From the NCBI GenBank assembly GCA_946902875.1, contig OX336343.1, positions 5,321,754 to 5,385,753 of the forward strand: a DNA stretch of 64,000 nucleotides. The letters are read 5' to 3'. Under the pieces are notes generated by a model that saw nothing but the letters and a program-made list of their open reading frames with translations, made no database searches and was not told the origin of the DNA. Of the stretch, positions 52,595-63,478 are shown piece after piece. The position numbers and the translations under genes were made by a program. Every line of letters begins with the position of its first letter. Position 1 is the stretch's first letter. This DNA is from Nematopogon swammerdamellus. Its lineage: Eukaryota; Arthropoda; Insecta; Lepidoptera; Adelidae.

Positions 52595-53428
52595 GTGTTA
52601 AAAATAAACGACGACGAAGTAAACTCAGCTATTGCTCTCATGAATGTGGACCTCAATGCGGTATATGAATGGGCTGCAAGATGTGGTCTGCTAATTAACC
52701 CATCGAAGTCGCAGGCCATCATAATCGGTTCCACAAAACAATTGGGCAAGCTGAATAGGGATACCCTTCCAGCTGTTACCCTTAATGGAATAGTTATTCC
52801 TTATACCAGGCAAGTAAAAAATCTCGGCCTTATATTAGACGAAACACTATCATGGAACGTTCAAGTTCGAGAGGTTAGCCGCAAGGTCTATGGCAGTATG
52901 CACTCTCTTCAACGGCTGAAAAACTTCATACCTGTGGGCACCAAGACTACGCTTATCCAATCTCTTATTCTTCCCATTCTCGATTATGCCGATGTCTGTT
53001 ATCTCGACTTAAATGCCGATCTTCTCAACAAACTTGACCGCCTTCTCAACTTGGGTATTCGTTACATTTTCGGTTTACGCAAGTTTGACCATATTTCTGA
53101 GTTTCGTGCTCGTCTCCAGTGGCTTGACATTCGGCATCGCAGGAATACTCACATACTCTCTCTTCTCTTCTGCACACTGAATGACCCTGGCGCACCTAAA
53201 TATTTGAGTGAACGGTTCCAATACCTCAGTTCTCATGGGCTGGGCTTGAGGTCCGCTGACAACCTACTTCTAACCATACCGAGTCACTCTAGTTCGTGCT
53301 ACGCTGACTCTTTAACCGTTCGTGCAGCCAAGCTGTGGAATCGGCTACCTCTATACATTCGTATTTCTCCTAATATCAAAATTTTTAAAAAGAATATTTA
53401 CAATTATTACTTGACCTCCTCAGTGTAA
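52595..53428 (+). CDS. C-terminal part of a jockey/CR1-type LINE reverse transcriptase
   Basis: An open 277-codon frame without the catalytic FADD box, which lies upstream of the truncation. Recognisable blocks are VYEWAARCGLLINPSKSQAI (post-FADD), VKNLGLILDETLSWNVQV, LIQSLILPILDYADVCYLDL and the thumb-to-tail part ending AAKLWNRLPLYIRISPNIKI, FKKNIYNYYL. There is no internal stop, so this is a fairly young, 5'-truncated copy. A TATG microsatellite at 53472-53490 is its likely 3' tail. The start codon given is arbitrary, because coding enters from upstream. Confidence 0.85.
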   Translation: MLKINDDEVNSAIALMNVDLNAVYEWAARCGLLINPSKSQAIIIGSTKQLGKLNRDTLPAVTLNGIVIPYTRQVKNLGLILDETLSWNVQVREVSRKVYGSMHSLQRLKNFIPVGTKTTLIQSLILPILDYADVCYLDLNADLLNKLDRLLNLGIRYIFGLRKFDHISEFRARLQWLDIRHRRNTHILSLLFCTLNDPGAPKYLSERFQYLSSHGLGLRSADNLLLTIPSHSSSCYADSLTVRAAKLWNRLPLYIRISPNIKIFKKNIYNYYLTSSV

Positions 53429-53574
53429 CATTTTCTGCACATTAGCACTGTTCTCCCAATAGCCAATTATATATGTATGTATGTATGTATTTCTTTACTA
53501 ATTATTGTATTGTATAAATATATATTTAGGTATTTTAATATATTTCCTTATTTCCTTTTTCCTTATTTCCTTAT

Positions 53575-53799
53575 TTCCTTACCTATAATAAAATCCAACG
53601 TCTGCTTTCTGTCTGAGTGTCTGAGTGTCTGTCTGTCCGCTTATAACTCAAGAACCACTGAACCGATTTTAATAAAACAATTCTACGGATAGCTTGATTA
53701 TTCCCATCAACTACAGGCTACTTACTATCACGCTAAATAGCTTATGAGGTTAGCAGTGAAGTGAAATATGAGAGCGGGCGGAGCCGCGGGCATAGCTTG
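53575..53799 (+). mobile_element. Helitron-like short repeat
   Basis: CCTATAATAAAATCCAACGT to GCGGAGCCGCGGGCATAGCT. The inverted copy at 9183-9401 matches along its whole length, including AACTCAAGAACCACTGAACC. Confidence 0.6.
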
Positions 53800-54059
53800 T
53801 GTATATATAATATACAGGAATAAGTACTATGTATACTTATATATTATATATTGTAATCATGTATGTATGTTTATTCATACCTATTTATTTAGTTACTATT
53901 CTCTCACATTATCTGTGCGCCTACTTATACACATTTACCACATCCCAAAGGTTTCCTCTAACATAATGCAGATCTGCATTCAGCCGACCTTTTTGTACCT
54001 TATTTTATCGAAAAATGGTGTACAATAAAAAATAAATATAAATACATTCACGCGATCGT
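53800..54059. other. Non-coding stretch
   Basis: AT-rich; nothing recognised. Confidence 0.25.
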
Positions 54060-54265
54060 TTTTAGGGCTCCGGCAGCGGGTCTCCAAGAAATGTGCTAAG
54101 AATCGATTAGTGACGCTACTGAATAATAGATGGCGCCACAGGTTTTCATATTTTGCATTGTAGAAAGACAAAAGATAGACGGATATGGTTTTTGGACAGG
54201 TATGGTATAGCGGATCTACGGAACCTTCCGTGCGCGAGTAAAACTCGCACTTGACCGATTTTTTT
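54060..54265 (+). repeat. Repeat G, 3' part
   Basis: TGTGCTAAGAATCGATTAG, AATAGATGGCGCCACAGG and GAGTAAAACTCGCACTTGAC match 19265-19440. Confidence 0.6.
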
Positions 54266-54637
54266 TACAACTTCCGTTCCTATTGCTTTCTTAATTGCTT
54301 GGATAATATCCACAATAGCATAATGATCCTTTTGAGGAAACCTTTAAAAATAATTCATCTGATGCCGAAGGTAATAATTGCACCGAGTAGGTACTAATTG
54401 CCCTTCCTGAAGGTATTACAATAATTGTCAAAAGAAACGTTTTGCTCGCCTTTTCCTACAAGATAATAATGAAAAGAAAATTCAAATCTACTTGCGCCTG
54501 CTCGCTTTGTTTAGTAATAATATGCCAGAAAGGTTAAGGGTTAGTAAATAACAACGAAAAACATTATAGTACATTTGTACATAAAATTTATTTCCTAGTT
54601 TTGTAATAATCGCCTATAATAAATACATATATTTTAA

Positions 54638-55015
54638 TCAATTACTAATAATAAATCTGGAAGGGATGGTCATGGAGTAAGTTACTTTGTTTTATGAGAT
54701 ACTATGTCTGTAGACTTTATGTATGATACTAAAACTAAATTTACGATTTTTAGAAATCTTTTTTGTATGTATGTATGTATGTATGTATTACATTACTCTT
54801 AAACCGATCATCCGAATTCTATCAAACTTAGTACAAGCACATTTGATTAAACGGGACACAGGATAGGCTAAATAAAATTCTGTTCCGGTTACGCTAAGAT
54901 CTCTCATAAAAATCGAATTGTTCCGCCCGCCGAAATAGAGGTAAGGTAGCGGGCTTGCTTACTTTCTTCTTTTTAAATGCGAATTTCACGCGAGCGAAGC
55001 CGCGGGCAAAGCTAG
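54638..55015 (+). mobile_element. Helitron-like element, family F copy 2
   Basis: Starts TCAATTACTAATAATAAATC after A, ends GCGGGCAAAGCTAG before T. Internal blocks as in 17408-17899, but shorter in the GC-rich middle. Confidence 0.65.
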
Positions 55016-55039
55016 TAATAAATATAAATTCCTTCTCTT

Positions 55040-55260
55040 TTTACCTTTGTAGGTGGCAGCGTTTGACCCGCCTGGTTTGGTGCCACCGCACTGAATGAAA
55101 GGTCGGTCGAAACGCTTATGTTCATAGTTCGTGTTTTCCACCCAGTTCAGTGTAGCCGGCACAACCAAAGGGAAGTACTGGCATGCCACCTAGTTTACCA
55201 AGGTGCTACTGGCTGACATCAAGGATGTTGTAGGTGATGTAGGAAGCCGTTTCAGTTTAA
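55040..55260 (+). repeat. SINE-B body
   Basis: TTTGGTGCCACCGCACTGAA, GTGTAGCCGGCACAACC and GTTGTAGGTGATGTAGGAAG; the head is missing. Confidence 0.6.
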
Positions 55261-55518
55261 ATAAATAAATTGGAACAACTCGAAATTTAACAAAACTGCA
55301 CTGAAATATTTTCTGAAACAAGATAACAATGAGTGTGTACGGAGTGGGCCAACCCGAATAATGATGAGTTTATTTCCGATCGCTTCCTTCTCAGAGCATT
55401 CATATGGAAATGTATATTTCGGTGGTCGCTTCGCCATGAATGAAATTATGTATACTTACTTACTGTTTTGTGACAAGGCATACCGCTTGTTTCCCGTTTT
55501 TTTTTTTTTTTTATTGTA

Positions 55519-55775
55519 ACTGACATGGTTGGCTACATCACCTACAACATCCGTGATGTCAGCCCATAACACCGGGTGTACTTGGTGCCACGTCAGTGCT
55601 TCCCTTCGGTCGTGCCGGCTACACTGAACTGGACGGAAAACACAAACTATTTACATAGCCGTTTCGACCGACCTTTCATTCAGTGCGGTGGTACCAACCC
55701 GGGCGGGTAAACCCTACCACCTAGTAATATAAGAAGGGAGTCATATCCCTTAGTCGCCTTTTACGACATGTTGTG
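55519..55775 (-). repeat. SINE-B body with repeat-A type 5' end
   Basis: Minus-strand copy of the same composite seen at 5635-5945. The junction AGGCGACTAAGGGATATGAC then TCCCTTCTTATATTACTAGG is preserved. Confidence 0.65.
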
Positions 55776-55969
55776 GTAGGTATATGTTTGAAGTGACTTT
55801 GGCCACCCACAAGTTCGCAAAGCCACCAGCTTGCAATGAGGCTATTGCAACTTTCCATGACTCTGAAATTTTCGCAAAAACGGAAACGTAAATCTAGTAA
55901 TTATTTATATAATACCATTAGGGTAGTTTATCTCACAATATATTTTGCACCTAGGTGCTGGACTATCAA

Positions 55970-56360
55970 ACTTTTTAGGGTTCCGTATCCGTCGTACGGG
56001 AGTACGGGACCCTATTACTAAGCCTACGCCGTCTGCCTGTCTGTCTCTCTATCGGATAGACTCTATCCGTCTGTCTGTCCGAGGGCTGTATCTCTTGAAC
56101 CATAATAGGTAGCCCGCTGAAATTTTCACAGAATATGTGTTATTATGGCCGATATAACAACAAATAAATAAAAATAAGAAAAAAACAACAAAATTCACGG
56201 GGTCCCCATACAAGAAACTAAAAAGTGTATGCGCGCCATCTACCGAAAATAATATGAAGCATTTTAACTAATACATAGATGGCGTGAGTGGCGCTAACCA
56301 TGACATGGCGATACGGAACCCTCGATGCGCTAGTTCGACTCGCACTCGGTCGGTTTTTTT
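55970..56360 (+). repeat. Repeat G, near full length
   Basis: TTAGGGTTCCGTATCCGTCG, CCGAGGGCTGTATCTCTTG, ATGGCGTGAGTGGCGCTAAC and GTTCGACTCGCACTCGGTCG. Confidence 0.65.
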
Positions 56361-56599
56361 AAATGTGCATTTTTTTTTATTTTTAAATAAAAATAAAATA
56401 AAAACGTTATTTTCTCAAGACTGCCATAATGAATGTATATTTTTTGTGTGTTTGTATATTTATTATTCTTTGGGAACTAAGGTAAACAATTAGATTCATC
56501 AATCACGTATACACTTTTTATATTTAGCAAATATTTCTTACCAAAATAGCAAGAGGCTATCATTTTTAAACATAAGTACACCAAGAACATAAGTACACA

Positions 56600-56700
56600 A
56601 TGGAACGTTGGCTACATCACCTACAACATCCGTGATGTCAGCCCATAACACGGGTGAACTAGGTGCCATGTCAGTGCTTCCCTTCATTTCATGTTCGATT
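56600..56700 (-). repeat. SINE-B 3' part
   Basis: GTTGGCTACATCACCTACAA and GTGATGTCAGCCCATAACAC. Confidence 0.55.
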
Positions 56701-56794
56701 ATAGGGTAAGTAAGATTACACGCAACGTAACGTTAGTTGTTTGTTGTAATTTGTTATTTCCCCGTTTTTTGTACTATCCCAAATATAAGAAAAA

Positions 56795-57045
56795 ATGAAA
56801 TTTCCCTTGCCACTTACTAGGTGGTAGGCTCAAATGGTAGCCGACTGTGTTGGTACCACCGCGGTGGTACTGGATGTAAAATGGCCGCATAGCAGCCTCG
56901 GTTGTGTTCTCCTCTAGTCCAGTATAGCCAGCAATCCAGGGAAGTCTCGGGTATGGCACCTACCTTCTCGGAGGTGATATTGGCTGGTCGGAGCATGCGC
57001 TTTGGCCCCTCCGACACAGCCATCCATACCGGATTACATAAAAAA
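56795..57045 (+). repeat. SINE-C 3' part
   Basis: AATTTCCCTTGCCACTTACT, TAGTCCAGTATAGCCAGC and the end GGATTACATAAAAAAAAAC. Confidence 0.7.
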
Positions 57046-57153
57046 AAACAAGATTTTATAATAAAACTATATACAAAACTAGGTAATGTAATTTTTATCA
57101 ACTTGGGTACTGGGAATCATTGTGGCAATACTGGCTTAATACCACATGTATAA

Positions 57154-57609
57154 AAAAAAAGTTAATTTAAAAAATAAAAAAACCCGACTGCGTAAAAAAT
57201 TAACTTTAAATAAAAACTGAAAAGAAAAAAAACAAGTCCAGTAGTCTAGAACTCTGTTAAGTAATATTGAATAACTACACCATTGAAATAGTTTCATGAT
57301 CGATACACACATATAATAAAACAAATAATAAACTCTAATGCGGAACATAGCGACTTTAACAGTCGGGACCCATTATTGGGAAAATGTCAATTGGTCCCGA
57401 CTGTTAAAGTCGCTATGTTCCGCATTAGAGTTTATTATTTGTTTTATTATATGTGTGTATCGATCATGAAACTATTTCAATGGTGTAGTTATTCAATATT
57501 ACTTAACAGAGTTCTAGACTACTGGACTTGTTTTTTTTCTTTTCAGTTTTTATTTAAAGTTAATTTTTTACGCAGTCGGGTTTTTTTATTTTTTAAATTA
57601 ACTTTTTTT
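57154..57609. repeat. Perfect 217-bp inverted repeat with 22-nt spacer
   Basis: 57154-57370 and 57393-57609 are exact reverse complements as far as I can read, from AAAAAAAGTTAATTTAAAAA to CAGTCGGGACC. Both arms therefore give the same open frame on opposite strands, which is not evidence for a gene. Arms carry AACCCGACTGCGT. Confidence 0.92.
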
Positions 57610-57941
57610 ATTTTACACTTTTTAGTTAGGATTATAAATTATAAGACCGTAAATATCGTAATCATGTCATTTAATTGAGAAAGTTAATATCGTGGTGATT
57701 ATTAAGTAGCTTTCGGTGGTCTAAACTACTGATAATTTTATTGATTATTATTAATGATTGTCACGTGGTATCGAGATACGATTTGTTTTCTTTATTTTTG
57801 AAAATTACTAAAATCCCAGCCTTGAACCCTTGTAACTTTTTCGTTTATGATTGTATCAGCACGAAATAAAATTTATTGGATTTTATAATGTATCCTTATT
57901 CTAGAAAAAATATCATTTGATGAAGTTAATACAATGAATAG

Positions 57942-59099
57942 AAATGAAATGAAATGAAGTGAAGTGAAATGAAATGAAATGAAATGAAATGAGTTTATTT
58001 ATCTCATCCAATACCTACACACACAGTAGATACAATAAAAACACAATACGGACAAGACAAATTTGGACCTGACACAGCCTTTGTCCCTCACCACCGAGTC
58101 CAGAGGCCAGTGAGAGGGACGCTGATTTTAAGTCAGGCCCAAGTACACAACACAAATAATATTCTAATATACCCTAACACAAACATAACAACCAGAGAAA
58201 AAGGAGAAGAAGAAGTCTTAAAGTTACAGTACACAAAACACAATAACAAACACAACAATCCATCCGTCCGTCTGTCGGTCCGCACGTCATAATAATACAT
58301 TTTGGAGGCATAGGGCCTTGATTTTATAGCAATAACATTTTTAACTGTTGGTCAAATATAAATTTCCTCAATTTACATTTGAATGTATTACAATTAGTAA
58401 TCTCTCTGAGAGGAGGCCTCAGCCTCAGGAGGTTCCAACACCGAGTTGCCGCATATTTTGAAGGAACCTTCAAATGCGGCGCCTCTGTGCCTAGGAGCTT
58501 CCAGCAGTTTACCCACAGATCTCGTGCCAGAGCAGTGCGAATCTCCCAACCAGGTGAGTTTATCGTACAGTGTTTTGGGCTGTTTTTTTTAATCACAGCT
58601 TGAACTAGGCACGAGAAGTGTAGGCGCCTGCGGTTGCGCATATTCACCGTCCTCAGTTTATTTAAAATGGGTGTAATGCGAGCACGTCTCTTAGGCCGCT
58701 CGCAATACCTTACACACGAGTTCTGGACACGCTGAATATGCTTGGCCGTCCTCTCGAGGATGCAAGGACCGAAAACCACGTCGCAGTAATTAAAGTTGGA
58801 CAGAACGAGTGATTCAGCCGACTGTCTCCGAACCTCCACACTGACACAGTTCCGAAATTTGTACAGACTTTTAAGTTTGCCATATGACCTGCGAATTAGT
58901 TGCTCCACGTGGGCTTAAAATTTCAGCCCGCCGTCAATCAACACGCCGAGATCCCTGGCCGATGTCGCGATGCGTATGGGAACGTTGTTTAACTTGAAAC
59001 ATGGACTGAATTGCATCATTTTACTAATCGCGTGCTTGGTCCCCAGCACAACTATTACGGTTTTATTCGGGTTCAGGCCCAAGCCGCACTGCTCTGCTC
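57942..59099 (-). mobile_element. 5'-truncated LINE inserted in the foldback arm
   Basis: A 7-bp target duplication, TGAATAG, lies at 57935-57941 and 59100-59106. The 3' end on the minus strand is a CATTT-type microsatellite (57942-57998) instead of poly-A. Confidence 0.85.
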
Positions 59100-59100
59100 T
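58324..59100 (-). pseudogene. LINE reverse transcriptase C-terminus with one stop
   Basis: The minus strand reads VVLGTKHAISKMMQF, DLGVLIDGGLKF, then a TAA at about 58917, then AHVEQLIRRSYGKLKSLYKF, LVLSNFNYCDVVFGPCIL and the tail RCWNLLRLRPPLREI, KLRKFIFDQQL. The downstream 195 codons stay open. The RT active site lies beyond the truncation. A single stop in an otherwise good frame indicates moderate age. Confidence 0.75.
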
Positions 59101-59859
59101 GAATAGGACTTATGACCTCCGAAAGTCCCGAGAACGAGTAAAAATATGACAGAATCTTAGTTTCTTAATTCATTTAAAAAAAGACTGACAGCATTTTCTT
59201 TTAAAAAGTTTGCTAGTTTACGCCCTTTCCAACGGTATACCAAATGTCATACAAATAATTCACTATGTGGTCAAAATTAGGGACATAGACCAGAATAGAA
59301 CGACAACACAGGCACTTTGTAACAGGACCACTTACTTATCGGTGGTCGCTTCCCGTACTGAGTGCGTTTTCCGGAGCATTTTCAAATTTAGAACATGTAC
59401 CGGTCGCGCGGGCACTTTGTTCAATTCTCCAATATTAATGTTTAGACTCTTGCAAATTATCTCTAATTTTGATCACATAGTGAACGATTTGTATAAAATG
59501 TGGTATACCTTTGGAAAGGGCGTAAACTAACAAACTTTTTAAAGAAAACGACGCTCTGAATTGGTGTTGTTTTTTTTTTAATGAATTAAGAAATTAAGAT
59601 TCTGTCATCTTTTTACTCGTTCTCGGAACTTTGGGAGGTCATAAGTCCTTTTCATGGTAACATGGTTCAACTTCATCAAATAATTTTTTTACTAAAACAA
59701 GGATACATAGTAAAATTCAATAAAATTTATTTCGTGCTGATACAAACATGAACAAAAAAGTTACAAGGGTTTAAAGCTGGGATTTTGGTAATTTTCAAAA
59801 ATAAAGAAAAAAAAAATCGTATCTCGATACCACGTGACACCTGACAAAAGGTATGTTAG

Positions 59860-60336
59860 GTCAAAACGTTGCAAATGACCCCACTTACCTACAAAAAAAA
59901 ATTGTCGTCCGATATGCCGAGCATCCTGTATAATAAGAACTTTATCACAGCTCTATTATTATAAGAGTGAGAATGGCTGCTAACAAACTTTAAATCGTTA
60001 TAGATCCTAAATGGTCATTCGAAATGAAAAATGATAAGAGAAAACTAGAGATAATTTTCAAATACCTATTCAACGATACCCCACTTAACATAGATAGTCA
60101 ACTTTAATTTTTTTCTTTTTCACAATATGGCACCTAGTTGTCGCCATATTGAATTTTGATTACTGTCATGTCTTCAGTGACACTCGCAAGATTAAGACAA
60201 ATCGATTGACGTAAGAATCATCAAAATCGGCCCACGCGTTTGGTCTCTAGTGTGCCACAAAGGAACAAACATACATACATACATACATAGGCTGATAAAC
60301 ACATTACCCTCCTTTGCGTCGCGCAGTCGGGTAAAA
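59860..60336. repeat. Interspersed repeat with CAGTCGGGT end
   Basis: Ends ATTACCCTCCTTTGCGTCGC then GCAGTCGGGTAAAAAC after an ACATACAT microsatellite. CCGACTGCG-type motifs also occur in the palindrome at 57154-57609. Confidence 0.45.
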
Positions 60337-60734
60337 ACTGACCGTTAACTGCATTGCTCGCGACGTCCTGTCTTGACTTTTTAATTAGTCAAAGGTTCTA
60401 AATAACAATTCAACAAAGTGTATTTCATGTATCCTCAATTATTACTTTGCCTCGACTGCAAGAGATAACACGAACGTTTGCAACCACCATGTCTTACGAC
60501 ATCTAATAAAAATACTGGGGTGAAAACGTAGAAATAAATCGACAGGAACGGCGGCGGCGTACATTTAATTTGTATCTAGTTTCACACACATTGGTCGGCT
60601 TGCACTACATCTGCGGCAGACAGAATACATGTGCGTGACTAAAGAGACAGAGATACTTATGCAGGTTGTACAGAACGTATTTGGTTTATTTAAAGCAAAG
60701 CAATTTGCATAAATTTATCGAGATTTTTCGCTTT

Positions 60735-61240
60735 TTTTATGTAATCCGATATGGGTGGCAGAGTCGGAGGGGCCAAAGCGCATGCTCCTACCAGCCAATA
60801 TCACCTCCGAGAAGGTAGGTGCCATACCGGAGACTTCCCTGGATTTCTGGCTATACTAGACTAGAGGATAACACAACCGAGGCTGCTATGCGGCCATCTT
60901 GCATCCAGTACGGTGGTAACAACACAGCCAGCTACAATTGTTGGTTGTTGGTGTCGGGAACGTAAAAGAATGAAGGCGTCCGAGCGGGTCAACGAACGGC
61001 TGCGGTCACCAAAGGAAAAACACTCATCGCTGCTTATACATACATATAATACGCACAAGGAAAATATTACCCGTTACGTACGTACGCGTATTCACGTAAA
61101 ACACACGGCCGTGTCCACGACACAGGACCCCCGATTTTTTTTCGTCAGAAAAAACTCATTGGTACACGCTGACCGGATATGAACCGCGGACCTCTCGCAT
61201 GAGAAGCCGATGCTCAAACTACTCTTCCACCCGCCGCTTG
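60735..61240 (-). repeat. SINE-C with a replaced middle
   Basis: The 3' part is 60735-60945 and the head 61129-61240 (minus strand, GGTTCATATCC B-box region). The 60946-61128 stretch does not match SINE-C and is an insertion or replacement. Confidence 0.65.
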
Positions 61241-62257
61241 CAAAGTATCGCGATGTCAGTGTTTATTGTTTATTTAGCATCTATTGGCAGTATACAGCGC
61301 TCAGATTTGTCATATTTACATTGTAACATTCCGCCAGTTCGATTATCACAACGAAGAAGAACTGACAAGAAACTTCACGGGATTTTTTTTCAATAGTCTA
61401 CTTTACAAAAATGTTTGCCACTGCCTAGACACGCATATGTGCTGATTTATTATGTATGACAGATGCAGCAATTCATGACAAAGTGAAAACATTTTTAATA
61501 TGAAATTGTATGAAGTTATATACCCACCACACTGCCACATGAAGCAGGCCAGTCTCCACAAACAGCACTCGTTCACGAGCACCACACCTGGGCCAGCCAT
61601 CACCTCCATCAACCATATTATAGGGTGGGAAACGACCCGGACCGAGTGTCGCTGCGGTTTGAATGTGCACTTTAGCACTGTGGAGTTTTGTGACAGGAGC
61701 ACACATAAGTAATGTATGTTTAAACATAATAGAATTAATTTGTATACATGAATTAAAAAAAAAACCATTATTACATAAAACCCACTGCTAAAAAATTCTG
61801 AAAAAAGGAAAGATCAGTAGAAAATTATGTGGTCGGGCTACCTGTCTTTTCTAATTTCTAAATCTACTGAGCTTTTCTTGTTTCTTAAATTTTTTCAGCA
61901 GTTGAGTTTAACAATTTTTTATTCATTTTAGTTCTAAACCTTTAAAGTGTTGAATATTTTTGATCACATTTTCATGCTCTTGGCCATGATAACCCATATG
62001 ATGTGGTTTGAAGAAAAACTTTTTTCCAAGTTTTATCATGGCGCCTAACGGCCGCTATTTTGAATTCACGAACCCTATGATACTCGCGTGAGTGAGAGGA
62101 ATCCAACGACACCTCATATGTCCATCAAGCTGTTTAGGCTAGAGAACGTGACATAAAATAATATATTATAAGAGGAAAATCCCATTAAATTTTTTGCTCG
62201 AAATTAGCTCTGGAATCAATGTTTTATGTAGTTATTGACCATTCATATTGTATAGTG
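61241..62257. other. No gene recognised
   Basis: 61320-61400 and 61500-61715 are GC-richer islands in AT-rich DNA. The frame at 61500 has scattered Cys/His but no motif I know. These may be pieces of unrecognised elements. Confidence 0.25.
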
Positions 62258-62353
62258 CCACCAGACACAGACCATGCGTGGGAAATATGCGAAACTGTCT
62301 GCATTTCCAAGGGATGCGAAGTTTCGGTCGAAAGTTTGTCGATAAATTGTATG
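62258..62353 (+). repeat. Left inverted segment flanking the RLE ORF
   Basis: GTGCCACCAG, GGGAAATATGCGAAACTGTC and GAAAGTTTGTCGATAA recur in reverse complement at about 63655-63755, with roughly one base in five changed. Both copies keep a shared reading frame (LSTNF, CRQFRIFP) on the inward-facing strand. Confidence 0.65.
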
Positions 62354-62360
62354 ACTTAAT

Positions 62361-63478
62361 TTTATCAAAAGGCGAGAATAGCCAAACGATGTATACTCAA
62401 AGACTCCAATGATAGCGCTATTCAAGCCTTACCCAACACATCACTATCAGATGAACTGGAATCGAGACTCGACTTCTACAAATCATTCCAAGTTGGTACA
62501 CGCACCAATAGATCTGGACTGGGGATAGAAACAGCAAAGTCTGATAAAGAAATACTGAAAGGTTTTGCTCAGGAGGACATGGAACAAGGTTTCAAACTTC
62601 ACGCCTTAAACCTAGAAATGCAGAATGATTGGCTATCAGTGGGCGACTTCTGCATCCCACCTGCATTGAAGTGGAAATCCATAATATACAACTGGTCCCC
62701 TGAGCTGCTTAAGTTCTACTCAAATGCATTCCAGCTTACTCTCCCCGACCCGAGTAACCTAGTTAGATGGGGGAAATCTACAAATAGACTATGCCCGTCA
62801 TGTAAGGAGTTCGTAGGCACGGCCAAACATTTGTTATGCGGATGCAAAATACTAATTGAGCGAGGCCAGTATTGCTACCGTCATGATAAAGTCCTCCAAA
62901 TCATCAGAGAGGCCATCAACCTGTCAATTGCACGGACCAGGAAAGGGCAACCCAGTAGCGGCTTCCAGAAGGTAAACTTTGTGAAACCTGGAGCCAATAA
63001 GCTGCCCAAAGATAGTACTAAACCTTCTTCAATTTTGGGAGCAGCAAAGGATTGGGAATTGTTGATGGACACACATGAGAGGAATTACCAAATGCCTTCG
63101 GAAATCTGTACCATAGATAGACCGGATATACTCATATTCTCAAAAGCGACAAAGCATGTAGTACTTGTTGAACTTACAGTTCCATGGGAAAGTAACATAC
63201 CGAAGGACCACAACATCAAACTTAACAAGTACTGCAACTTAGTAGACCGGATTGTGAGAAACGGATTCAAGACTGATCTCTTCGCTGTGGATGTCGGAGC
63301 AAGAGGACTACCAGCAAAGTCGCTCTACAGTCTCTTCAAGAATCTAGGGCTGCCAAGATCGACGCTAAGCTCATATATGGAGAGAGCTTCGAAAACGTCA
63401 CTGGAAGCATCCTACAGAATATGGATAGGTAGAGAGAGGAAGATCGAGAGCGGGACTTGTGGTTTCCCCGCGTCCTAG
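62361..63478 (+). CDS. Zinc-finger plus restriction-like endonuclease C-terminus of a LINE-type polyprotein
   Basis: The frame is open from about 62361 (after a TAA) to TAG at 63478, about 372 codons; the first in-frame ATG is at 62579. Numbering from that ATG, a CCHC-type finger (C72, C75, H84, C89) is followed by YRHDKV. A PD-(D/E)XK-like domain follows: R181-P182-D183, VVLVELT around E198, K217-Y218 and VDVGARGLPAKSL. This finger-plus-endonuclease order is known at the C-terminus of R2/NeSL-like, RLE-bearing LINEs, where it nicks target DNA. The reverse transcriptase is absent upstream: the frame begins directly after an inverted flanking segment. So it is a truncated retroelement or a captured domain. 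Intact within its limits. Confidence 0.65.

Larger units (their letters stand above)
57760..59838. mobile_element. Long-inverted-repeat (foldback) element split by a LINE
   Basis: GTCACGTGGTATCGAGATAC at 57760 is mirrored at 59838. The left arm is 57760-57941 plus 59107-59285, the right arm is about 59455-59838, and a loop of about 165 bp lies between them. Without the LINE the element is about 914 bp and non-coding. The arms differ at several positions. No target duplication was identified. Confidence 0.8.

Noticed and set aside
57136..57678. Two ORFs with identical proteins on opposite strands
   Set aside because: They are a by-product of the perfect palindrome; the hydrophobic product has no recognisable domain.
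61500..61712. ORF with several Cys and His residues
   Set aside because: No recognisable zinc-binding spacing or family; overlapping frames on the other strand are equally open.
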